Assembly (NCBI GenBank): GCA_945893145.1 | Contig: CAMDDZ010000022.1 | Coordinates: 1-64,000 of the forward strand | Direction of reading: 5' to 3' | DNA length: 64,000 nt | From: Rhodoplanes serenus | GTDB lineage: Bacteria; Pseudomonadota; Alphaproteobacteria; Rhizobiales; Xanthobacteraceae | Shown here: piece by piece, positions 1 to 8,233 of the stretch | How the letters are laid out: every line of letters starts with the position of its first letter | Position numbering within the stretch: the first letter of the stretch is position 1 | Notes under the pieces: generated by a model | Databases searched by the model: none | What the model was told of the DNA's origin: nothing | The model's input: only the letters and a program-made list of their open reading frames with translations | Position numbers and translations under genes: made by a program

Positions 1-138
1 GCGACTTGCGCCCAATTCGCCGATGCGACGCTTGGGTTCCTGCGTGAAAGAGTTCCCCGGAATTGGCCGCGATTCCGCGATTCGGTCACCGACAACTTCC
101 GCATCATCAATCCAAAGGATTTTCGGGTTGTGACGTGA
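1..138 (+). mobile_element. 3' end of an IS630-type transposase gene, cut by the window edge
   Basis: Frame 1 is open from the first base to a TGA at 136-138 and gives 45 residues. The stretches LGFLRER, VTDNFRIINP and a final KDFRVVT resemble the C-terminus of IS630-superfamily DDE transposases as I remember them; I could not align them. The catalytic residues would lie upstream of the window. The reading frame ends just before autotransporter-like coding sequence begins in another frame, so this looks like the right side of an insertion sequence that landed in an autotransporter gene. I could not define the terminal inverted repeat or the target duplication. Confidence 0.6.
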
Positions 139-1664
139 ACGGGGTATACAATCAGTATTCCGGCGCCGTTCTTGAACTGCGTGGCGACAACACCGGCACC
201 AGCGACCAATTCACCGCCGACACCATGAACCTCGCCGGCACCCTGCGGGTGCGCGTGCAGCCGGGGCTTTATACGGTGCCGCAAATCTACAGCAACGTTG
301 TGGCGCTCACCGGCGGCGGAGCCATCACCACGACGTTTGACCGGTTCACCGCGACCTCACCGTTCTTCACAGTGACACCGACCTACAACACCGGTGACGC
401 AGCGTCCTACCAGTGGATCGACTTGACGCTGGCACGCATTCCGTTCGGCTCGGTGCCCGGTTTGACGGCCAACCAACAAGCCGTTGGCAACGCATTGGAA
501 AACGCCTATGCGACGACGCCGACCGGCAATGCGGAGACGTTCTACCGCTACCTATTCGCCGCAACGTCGATCTCGGTCCTCGACCTCCTCTCGGGCGAGG
601 GCAGCACCGCCGCGCAAAGCGCGGCAATCAACAGCGGCTCGTTGTTCAACAACGCGATGCTCAACCAGGCGCTGTTCGGCGACAACAATGGCGCCGCGAG
701 CCTCGTCTACAATCCGACGCCGCTGGCTTATGCGCCGGCCGCGAAGCGCGGCCACGAGGCGTTTGCGGCCATCAAGCCACAGCAGCAGGTCGGCTTTGTG
801 CCGCCTGGGCGCTGGCGCGTCTGGACGTCGGGCTTCGGTTCGAAGAGCTCGATCAACGGCGAGACCCTGACCGGCAGCGCCAGCCAATCGCTGCGCAGCT
901 ATGGCGGCACGCTTGGCCTGGACTACCAGCTTCAGGCCGACCTTCTGATCGGAATTGCAGTGGGCGCCAGCGAGAGCAATTTCTCGGTGTCCGACCGCGC
1001 CACCGACGGCCGCCTGACCGGCGGCCACATCGGGCTCTACGGCATCAAGACCTGGGGCCCCTACTACCTTGCGGCGACGGCGAGCTACGCAAACTTCGAC
1101 AACACGATCAACCGCACCATCACGGGCATCGGCACCACCGAGAACACCACGGGCCGCTTCACCAGCGACCAGCTCGGCGGCCGCCTCGAACTCGGCTGGA
1201 AGCAAATCTATGCCCGCCACACCATCACGCCGTTCGTAGCGGTGGAGCCGGCTGTGCTGTGGCAGCGCGGCTATACCGAGACCAGCACCACGGTCAACGG
1301 CACACCGGGCATTCTCGGCCTGACCTATGCGGCCAAGACCACGACCTCGCTGCCGACCTTCGTCGGCGTGCAGTTCGATACCCGCTACACCTTCGCCAAT
1401 GGCATGCTGCTCACGCCTTATGGGCGCGTGTCCTGGGTGCATGAATTCAATCCGAACCGCCAGATCTCGGCGTCGTTCATCACGGTGCCGGGCGCGAACT
1501 TCACGGTCGACGGCGCACGCGCGGCGCGCGATGCGGCACGGCTCGATGCGGGTGCGCGGCTCGCACTCGCGCCCCGCGCATCGTTGTTTGCAAACGTGAG
1601 CGGCGAGTTCTCCGACCGCGCGCGCAGCTACACGGCGATGGGCGGCTTTAGAGGCTTCTGGTAA
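63..1664 (+). CDS. Autotransporter C-terminal part, truncated at its N-terminus
   Basis: This is the outer-membrane end of a type V secreted protein. Residues from about 28 to 110 look like the end of a beta-helical passenger (SGAVLELRGDN, MNLAGTLRV). Residues from about 255 to 533 form the autotransporter beta-barrel domain with alternating aromatic/Gly strands (RVWTSGFGSKSS, YGGTLGLDYQL). The chain ends GFRGFW, with the terminal aromatic residue usual for barrel assembly. There is no signal peptide. The frame opens at a TTG at 63, and its first 26 residues overlap the transposase frame and are unlike a passenger, so the natural 5' part is missing. It is probably not exported and is better seen as a remnant. 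Confidence 0.75.
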   Translation: MAAIPRFGHRQLPHHQSKGFSGCDVNGVYNQYSGAVLELRGDNTGTSDQFTADTMNLAGTLRVRVQPGLYTVPQIYSNVVALTGGGAITTTFDRFTATSPFFTVTPTYNTGDAASYQWIDLTLARIPFGSVPGLTANQQAVGNALENAYATTPTGNAETFYRYLFAATSISVLDLLSGEGSTAAQSAAINSGSLFNNAMLNQALFGDNNGAASLVYNPTPLAYAPAAKRGHEAFAAIKPQQQVGFVPPGRWRVWTSGFGSKSSINGETLTGSASQSLRSYGGTLGLDYQLQADLLIGIAVGASESNFSVSDRATDGRLTGGHIGLYGIKTWGPYYLAATASYANFDNTINRTITGIGTTENTTGRFTSDQLGGRLELGWKQIYARHTITPFVAVEPAVLWQRGYTETSTTVNGTPGILGLTYAAKTTTSLPTFVGVQFDTRYTFANGMLLTPYGRVSWVHEFNPNRQISASFITVPGANFTVDGARAARDAARLDAGARLALAPRASLFANVSGEFSDRARSYTAMGGFRGFW

Positions 1665-2322
1665 CGCGCGGTTCGATCTGCTCCAGCGCGGTCCAGGTCG
1701 TGCCAGCGATCAGCACGCTCTGAACGATTTTCATCACCAGCACGAGCAACGCGAAGCTCGAAACCGACAGGCTTGGATTGCCCATCACAATCAGGCCGGC
1801 CATATAGACCACGACCGTGCTGCCGCCCCAGGCGTAGCCGGACCATTTCACCCACTGGCCAAGGTTGCGCGCGCTCTTGCGCAGCACCAGCGCCTCGACG
1901 GCCCCGATCGAGAGCCCGAACAGCAAGCCCACGAATACCATGAATCCGAAGCCGGAGCTCAGCATCGCATTGGTGACACGCGGCACGGATGGAATGGGTG
2001 TTGCGCCGGCGCCGAACAGCACGGCTGCGAGCGGAACGAGCATCAGGGCTGCGGCGACAGCGACAATCCACGTCGCCAGCGGAAATTCCGGCAGGACCCG
2101 CCGCAGCACCACGCCGCGCAATGCCGCGAAGCTGATCGCGAAGACAAGCTCCGCGCCAAGGCCGAACGCAACGGCGACATCGTTGGCTCCCGCAGCCTGC
2201 GACAATCCATAGGCAGCGGCGGCAGCCGACAGGCCAATGAATTGCGCCGCCACATGGGCGTACAGCCATTGCCGCTCGAGAGGCGACGCGGCTTGCTCAG
2301 GAACTGCATAGGCGACCGACAT
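1648..2322 (-). CDS. Hypothetical multi-pass inner-membrane protein
   Basis: A 224-residue protein with about five or six hydrophobic segments, at roughly residues 22-42, 50-70, 83-105, 122-145, 165-182 and 188-208, and short charged loops. I do not recognise the family. The segment FGLLFGLSIGAVEALVLRKSAR suggests an integral membrane protein with a cytoplasmic basic loop. It converges on the autotransporter remnant and overlaps its 3' end by 17 bases. The start at 2322 is followed by a hydrophilic N-terminus (MSVAYAVPEQ). No operon partner is evident, since phaB ends 134 bases upstream. Confidence 0.6.
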   Translation of the reverse strand: MSVAYAVPEQAASPLERQWLYAHVAAQFIGLSAAAAAYGLSQAAGANDVAVAFGLGAELVFAISFAALRGVVLRRVLPEFPLATWIVAVAAALMLVPLAAVLFGAGATPIPSVPRVTNAMLSSGFGFMVFVGLLFGLSIGAVEALVLRKSARNLGQWVKWSGYAWGGSTVVVYMAGLIVMGNPSLSVSSFALLVLVMKIVQSVLIAGTTWTALEQIEPRVTRSL

Positions 2323-2456
2323 AGCGAAACTCCGCGACAGCGCGACATGGTTTCGGCACGCCGCGGCCGGATCGGCCGCGGTCGCCTCGAAATCACGTCT
2401 TTGCTTGGTCGCGGCCCGGCTGCCGCAGGTTCAGATGCGCCCGCCAAAACGTTAAT

Positions 2457-3182
2457 TTAGGCGAAATACTGCCCGCCGTTGGCCGACAAGGTCGAGCCGG
2501 TGATCAACCCAGCGTCGTCAGAGGCGAGGAACACCACGCAGCGCGCGATCTCGTCCGGCTCGCCGAGGCGGCCGATCGGGATGAGCGGCAGGATGTTCTT
2601 CTCCAGCACGTCCTTCGGCACCGCCTGCACCATCTCGGTGTTGATGTAGCCCGGCGCGATGGCGTTGACCGTGATGCCCGCCCGCGCGCTTTCCTGGGCC
2701 AGCGCCTTGGTGAACCCGATCTCGCCGGCCTTGGCCGCCGAATAATTGCACTGCCCGAGCTGGCCCTTCTGGCCGTTGATCGAGGAGATATTGACGATGC
2801 GGCCGAACTTGCGCTCGCGCATGCCTTCGATGACGTTGCGGCACATGTTGAACAGCGAGCCGAGGTTGGTGTTGATCACTGCCGTCCACTGCTCGGGCTT
2901 CATGCGGTGCAGCGTGGCGTCCTTGGTGATGCCGGCGTTGTTGATCAGCACCTCGACCGGGCCGAGGTCGGCCTCGACCTGCTTGATGCCGGCCGCGCAG
3001 GCGTCAAACGACGACACGTCCCATTTGTAAACGTTGATGCCGGTTTCCGTCTTGAACTTCTGCGCCGCGTCGTCATTGCCGGCGTAGGTCGCCGCGACCT
3101 TGTATCCCGAAGCCTTCAGCGCTTTGGAAATTGCCGCGCCGATCCCGCGCGTACCACCCGTCACCACCGCTACGCGTGCCAT
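2457..3182 (-). CDS. phaB: Acetoacetyl-CoA reductase (NADPH, PHB synthesis)
   Basis: Reduces acetoacetyl-CoA to (R)-3-hydroxybutyryl-CoA, the monomer for polyhydroxybutyrate. It is a classical short-chain dehydrogenase of 241 residues, the usual PhaB length. The Rossmann motif TGGTRGIG is at residues 8-15, NNAG is near 81, and the catalytic set is Ser134, Tyr147 and Lys151 (YSAAK). The start at 3182 is preferred over an in-frame upstream start at 3224 because GGGAGAAACGA precedes it and the extra 14 residues are not family-like. phaA lies directly upstream on the same strand, with a hairpin terminator between the two genes. Confidence 0.93.
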   Translation of the reverse strand: MARVAVVTGGTRGIGAAISKALKASGYKVAATYAGNDDAAQKFKTETGINVYKWDVSSFDACAAGIKQVEADLGPVEVLINNAGITKDATLHRMKPEQWTAVINTNLGSLFNMCRNVIEGMRERKFGRIVNISSINGQKGQLGQCNYSAAKAGEIGFTKALAQESARAGITVNAIAPGYINTEMVQAVPKDVLEKNILPLIPIGRLGEPDEIARCVVFLASDDAGLITGSTLSANGGQYFA

Positions 3183-3246
3183 TTCGTTTCTCCCAATTTT
3201 CTTTGCAGTCCCCTCGGCTATCACAGCTTAGAGACGGCCATGCAAA

Positions 3247-3273
3247 AGGGCCACGGAAGATTTCCGTGGCCCT
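3247..3273 (-). terminator. Rho-independent terminator between phaA and phaB
   Basis: Two perfect 12-base arms (3247-3258 and 3262-3273) enclose a 3-base loop. Read on the minus strand, the stem is followed by TTTTG. It sits downstream of the phaA stop and about 65 bases upstream of the phaB start, so it should limit read-through from phaA into phaB. Confidence 0.8.
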
Positions 3274-3300
3274 ATTCTCAGTTGATGCAGTGCAGGAGAC

Positions 3301-4503
<1,203 letters not shown>

Positions 4504-4669
4504 TCAGCGCATACGGCCCATATAGTGGCTCGTTGCCTTGATAGTACGGTAGCCCCCCGCCCGCCAAGGTGGCACTGCACAAAAGGGTGGCCCACACTAC
4601 CGAAACCGCCTATTTTGGCGATGGGGCGGGCAAGCAGCGGCCAGCTTCGGGGAAACGTCCGGCACAAAC

Positions 4670-4879
4670 ATGCCAAGTTTCAAAGAGCCGATCACGATCA
4701 AGAAATACGCCGAAGGGCGGCTCTATAATCCTGGCATGGGGGCGTACGTCACGCTCCAACGTCTGGCCGAAATGGTCGAGGATGACGAGGATTTTGTCGT
4801 CACCGAGGCCAAGACCGGCGAGGACATCACCCGCTCAGTGCTGAAACAGATCATCATCGAGCGTGGCACCCATGGCTAA
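4670..4879 (+). CDS. PhaR-like minigene: single PHB-accumulation regulatory N-terminal domain
   Basis: A 69-residue protein consisting only of the PHB_acc_N DNA-binding domain (EPITIKKYAEGRLYN, then AKTGEDITRSVLKQII). By eye about two thirds of its residues match the first 66 of the adjacent PhaR. It lacks the PhaR C-terminal region. Basic residues of PhaR are replaced here: NRRLYN becomes EGRLYN, and VMVKKGED becomes EMVEDDED, which makes the domain acidic. The stop overlaps the phaR start by 8 bases, which implies translational coupling. A 29-base identical block is shared (4808-4836 and 5011-5039), pointing to recent duplication or gene conversion. It may modulate PhaR; that role is inferred. 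Confidence 0.8.
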   Translation: MPSFKEPITIKKYAEGRLYNPGMGAYVTLQRLAEMVEDDEDFVVTEAKTGEDITRSVLKQIIIERGTHG

Positions 4880-5453
4880 ACCGGAAGAGCCGATCACCAT
4901 CAAGAAATACGCCAACCGGCGGCTCTACAACACCGGCACGAGCACCTACGTCACGCTCGAAGATCTCGCCGTCATGGTGAAGAAGGGCGAAGACTTCATC
5001 GTGCATGACGCCAAGACCGGCGAGGACATCACCCGCTCGGTGCTCACGCAGATTATTTTCGAGCAGGAAAACAAGGAAGGGCAGAACCTGCTGCCGATCA
5101 ACTTCCTGCGCCAGCTGATCCGGTTCTATGGCGACAGCATGCAGATGATGGTGCCGCGTTACCTCGAAGTCTCGATCGACTCGCTCACCCGCGAGCAGGA
5201 GAAATTCCGCGGGCAGATCTCGCAAGCCTTTGGTATGGGCGGCTTCGGCGCGATCGAGGATCAGGTCCGCCGCAACATGGAGATGTTCGAGCGGACGTTT
5301 GCGATGTTCGCGCCATTCGCGCGCGCCGGCACCCAGCCGGGCGAGGCCGACAAGGCTGCGGCAAAGCCGGCCGGCGAATTCGATGATCTCAAGCGCCAGA
5401 TGGAAGAGATGCAGAAGCGGCTCGACCGCCTGAGCGACAAAGACAAAACCTAG
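4872..5453 (+). CDS. phaR: Polyhydroxyalkanoate synthesis repressor PhaR
   Basis: A DNA- and PHB-binding repressor that in this family controls phasin and PHA genes. It has 193 residues: an N-terminal PHB_acc_N domain (about 5-66; PITIKKYANRRLYNTGTSTYV), a PHB_acc segment (about 67-110; LLPINFLRQLIRFYGDSMQ), and a Pro/Ala linker ending in a coiled-coil-like tail (LKRQMEEMQKRLDRLSDKDK). The ATG at 4872 is chosen over a GTG at 4863 because it starts the conserved domain and overlaps the upstream minigene stop. phaA and phaB are adjacent and divergent. Confidence 0.93.
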   Translation: MAKPEEPITIKKYANRRLYNTGTSTYVTLEDLAVMVKKGEDFIVHDAKTGEDITRSVLTQIIFEQENKEGQNLLPINFLRQLIRFYGDSMQMMVPRYLEVSIDSLTREQEKFRGQISQAFGMGGFGAIEDQVRRNMEMFERTFAMFAPFARAGTQPGEADKAAAKPAGEFDDLKRQMEEMQKRLDRLSDKDKT

Positions 5454-5489
5454 CCGCTTTCTCTAGCCCGCGATTGTGGACGACGCGGT

Positions 5490-5984
5490 ATGAACGACAA
5501 CATCCGCAATTTCGCGATCTGGGTTGTCATCGTCCTGCTGATGCTCGGGCTGTTCACGCTGTTCCAGAATCCGGGACAGCGCACAGCGAGCCAGGAAATC
5601 TCCTTCACGCAATTTCTCAGCGAGGTCGACAGCGGGCGCGTCCGCGATGTCCTGCTCCAAGGCTCGGAAGCGACCGGCACATTCACTGACGGACGCAGGT
5701 TCCAGACCGTCGTTTCGAACGATCCGACGCTGACCACGCGGCTCTATGGCAAGGGCGTGGCGGTCACCGTCCAGCCGCCGGGCAGCGGCATGCCCTCGCT
5801 GATCTCGATGCTGGTGTCGTGGCTGCCGTTCGTGGCGCTGATCGGAGTTTGGATTTTCCTGTCGCGCGGAGTGCGGAGCAACACCGGAATGTCGTTCGGA
5901 CAGCAGGGCGAAATTGAATCGCTCAAGCGCCAAATCGCCGACTTGCAGCGGCAGATCGATCAGATGCGGAACGGGCAGCGGTAA
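5490..5984 (+). CDS. Stand-alone FtsH N-terminal (periplasmic) domain protein without AAA or protease domains
   Basis: This 164-residue protein copies the front of alphaproteobacterial FtsH. It has a first membrane helix (about 8-27), the FtsH extracellular domain (about 37-95; SFTQFLSEVDSGRVRDVLLQG, GTFTDGRRFQT) and a second helix (about 105-127; SWLPFVALIGVWIFLSRG). Full FtsH continues into an AAA ATPase and Zn protease. Here the chain ends in a short coiled coil (EIESLKRQIADLQRQIDQM). The reading frame stops cleanly, with no AAA-like remnant before the next gene. It may assemble with FtsH or HflKC and affect proteolysis; that is inferred. The first FtsH-like block slightly exceeds 20 residues if extended, so only its core is quoted. 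Confidence 0.82.
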   Translation: MNDNIRNFAIWVVIVLLMLGLFTLFQNPGQRTASQEISFTQFLSEVDSGRVRDVLLQGSEATGTFTDGRRFQTVVSNDPTLTTRLYGKGVAVTVQPPGSGMPSLISMLVSWLPFVALIGVWIFLSRGVRSNTGMSFGQQGEIESLKRQIADLQRQIDQMRNGQR

Positions 5985-5991
5985 CGCGAGG

Positions 5992-7800
5992 TTAGTTGCG
6001 CTTCGATTTACGCCGGTCCACCTGCACCTTGGTGCCCCAGGGCCGCTCGACCGAGGCAAGGCCGATCAGGACGCCCTGCAGATAGTCACAGCCCCATTCG
6101 GCCAGCATCGCGGCCGCTTTCTCGTCCTGCACCCATTCCGCCACGGTCTTGATATTGAGGCGCTTGGCGAGCTCGATCAGCGAGCGCACGAAGGCGCGGT
6201 CGTCCTCGGAGCGCGTCAGGTTCTGCACATAGGCGCCGTCGATCTTGAGGATGTCGACGCCAAGCTTGCGCAGATTGCGGAACGAGGTGTAGCCGGCGCC
6301 GAAATCGTCGATCGCGATGCGGCAGCCGAGATCTTTCACGCGGGCCACAAATCCCTTGGTCTCGTCGATATCGTGGATGGCCGCCATCTCGGTAATCTCG
6401 ACCGTGAGCCGCTCGGCCACGCCCTTGTGGGCGCGCAGCGTGGCGACCAGCGCGGTCCACCAGTCCGGATCAGTGGTTGAGGCAGGCGACACGTTGATGC
6501 TGGCGCGAAGCTCCGGCACAGCGACCAGCTCGCTCACCAAAAGCTCCAGCACGCGGTGATCGAGCAGGCGGACCAGACCGAGCCGTTCGGCGACCGGAAT
6601 GATGTCTTTGGCGGGCACCAGCTTGCCGTCGGCGCGCCGGATGCGCATCAGACATTCGTAAAAGGCGGCCTGGCGCGACGCTATTTCCACCACCGGCTCG
6701 AAGGCCAGCAGGATGCGCCGCTCGTTCAATGCAGTCACGATCTCGTCGGCGGACCGTACGTTCTCGCGCCGGAGCGCCTCGCGTTCGAGGTTCGGCCGGT
6801 AGGCCTGGAACGAGCCCTGCCGTCTGGCCTTGGCGTTGTCGAGCGTCTCCTGCGAGCGCGCCAGAATTTCCGACACGGTGCGGGCGTGACGCGGCGCCGT
6901 GACGCCGCCGATCGTTACCGTGACGGCGACCGGGCCTGCCGCGGTGCGCACCACGTCGTCGCGAACGCCGGCGAGCAGGCGCTCGGCGGCCTTCTCCATG
7001 TCATCGGGCGTGCAGCTGTTGAGGATCACCGCGAACTTGTTGCCTGAGAAACGGCCGAGCTGATCGCCACCACGCATCTTGGCACGCAGGCGTTTGGCGA
7101 CCGCATCGATCACCTCGTCGGCGACGTCGAAGCCATAGGCCTCGTTGACGCGGGCCAGATTGTCGATCGCCACCAGCATCAACCCGCATGAGCCGCGCTG
7201 GGCCACGGCCTGAGCCAGCGTTGCCTCCAGCACTTCGGTCAGATGGAAGCGGTTCATTTCGCCGGTTAGCCCATCGAAGCGCGACAGATAGGCGAGCCGC
7301 TCCTCCTGCTCGTGCCGCTCGTTGATCACACGGACCACGCCGTGCGCGCGCGACGGGTTGCCGTCGGCGCCGGCGAACCAGCGTCCGGTATCCTCGATCC
7401 ACAGGGCGGATTCGGCGCCCGGCGGCTGCAACGAATATTGCACCTGATACCGCACGCCCTCGCCGGTATCGCGATCCTTGGACTTCACCACCGCATCGAA
7501 GCGGCTCTGCGCGCTCTCAGGATTGAGCAGCTTAGCGTAGGCGCGGCCGCTATTGATCGTGTCGCGGTCGCGCACCAGCAGAACGCCGGAGACGTTGCCG
7601 CCCCAGTTCAGTTCATCGGTCGCAATCGTCCACTCGTAGGGGGCCTCGCCGACCGACGCCAGGATGCTCGATGGGTCGAAGCCCGCCTCCGCGCTGGCCC
7701 GGCTTTGGGGCTTGGACGGCGCGAGCGGCTGCGGCTGCGCGAACACATCCGGCGGCGCGCTGTCGCTAAAGACTTTTGGAGCGCGGTCCTTGTTGTTCAC
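5992..7800 (-). CDS. PAS-GGDEF-EAL protein with degenerate GGDEF site
   Basis: Probably a cyclic-di-GMP phosphodiesterase or sensor. After a Pro/Ala-rich leader there is a PAS-like region (about 25-145), a GGDEF domain (about 170-310) and an EAL domain (about 345-595). The GGDEF signature reads SGNKF, so cyclase activity is unlikely. In the EAL domain EAL reads ECL, but the Glu remains, and so do Asn (NVSPAS), Glu (EITEMA), DDFGAGYTSF, the Lys of ILKIDG, AEWV and the Gln of YLQGV; hydrolysis is therefore plausible. The GTG at 7800 is preferred (AAAAAGG upstream); a TTG at 7866 would add 22 atypical residues. No membrane segment is seen. Confidence 0.85.
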   Translation of the reverse strand: MNNKDRAPKVFSDSAPPDVFAQPQPLAPSKPQSRASAEAGFDPSSILASVGEAPYEWTIATDELNWGGNVSGVLLVRDRDTINSGRAYAKLLNPESAQSRFDAVVKSKDRDTGEGVRYQVQYSLQPPGAESALWIEDTGRWFAGADGNPSRAHGVVRVINERHEQEERLAYLSRFDGLTGEMNRFHLTEVLEATLAQAVAQRGSCGLMLVAIDNLARVNEAYGFDVADEVIDAVAKRLRAKMRGGDQLGRFSGNKFAVILNSCTPDDMEKAAERLLAGVRDDVVRTAAGPVAVTVTIGGVTAPRHARTVSEILARSQETLDNAKARRQGSFQAYRPNLEREALRRENVRSADEIVTALNERRILLAFEPVVEIASRQAAFYECLMRIRRADGKLVPAKDIIPVAERLGLVRLLDHRVLELLVSELVAVPELRASINVSPASTTDPDWWTALVATLRAHKGVAERLTVEITEMAAIHDIDETKGFVARVKDLGCRIAIDDFGAGYTSFRNLRKLGVDILKIDGAYVQNLTRSEDDRAFVRSLIELAKRLNIKTVAEWVQDEKAAAMLAEWGCDYLQGVLIGLASVERPWGTKVQVDRRKSKRN

Positions 7801-7990
7801 GGTCGAACCTTTTTGGGAGGCTGCGTTGCACCAGAGCGCGACACCGCAGTGGGGTTTGACGTTCAACCTACGGGGAAACCTTAAATAAACAGCAAAATGC
7901 CGCGTTAATAAGCGGTCCCCGCCCCGGTATGCCGATTGCGATGTTCCTTGTCACGGGATGCATCTTGTCCCGCCATGAGACAGGGCCGCG

Positions 7991-8233
7991 ATGCAGGCAG
8001 ATAAAAATTTACCATCCGAGAGCCGGGCGCTCGTTCCAGTGGCACCCACCGCCAGCAGCACGCGAACGCCGCGCGCGACGCCCGCCCAGCACGCCGCTTT
8101 CATCGCCCATCTGATCGCGACCGCAAAGCAGGTTCCCCAGACGCGGGAACGCCGCCGCGCTGAGCCGGACGAGGCGATTGCGGCCTACACCGCAGCGATT
8201 GGACGAGCCCACGCTTTGACGATCGCTCAATAG
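7991..8233 (+). CDS. Small conserved hypothetical protein
   Basis: An 80-residue basic protein with an Ala/Pro/Thr-rich front and a helical second half (FIAHLIATAKQVPQTRERRR followed by AEPDEAIAAYTAA). I recall similar short proteins with PQTR and RRAEP motifs in rhizobial genomes, but know no function. It converges on the gamma-glutamyltransferase gene and overlaps its stop by 7 bases. The gap before it (7801-7990) is AT-richer than its surroundings and probably holds promoters, but no clear -35/-10 pair could be assigned. Confidence 0.6.
   Translation: MQADKNLPSESRALVPVAPTASSTRTPRATPAQHAAFIAHLIATAKQVPQTRERRRAEPDEAIAAYTAAIGRAHALTIAQ

Noticed and set aside
4569-4844. Plus-strand frame overlapping the PhaR-like minigene in another frame
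   Set aside because: No family resemblance; the frame starting at 4670 matches the PhaR domain throughout.
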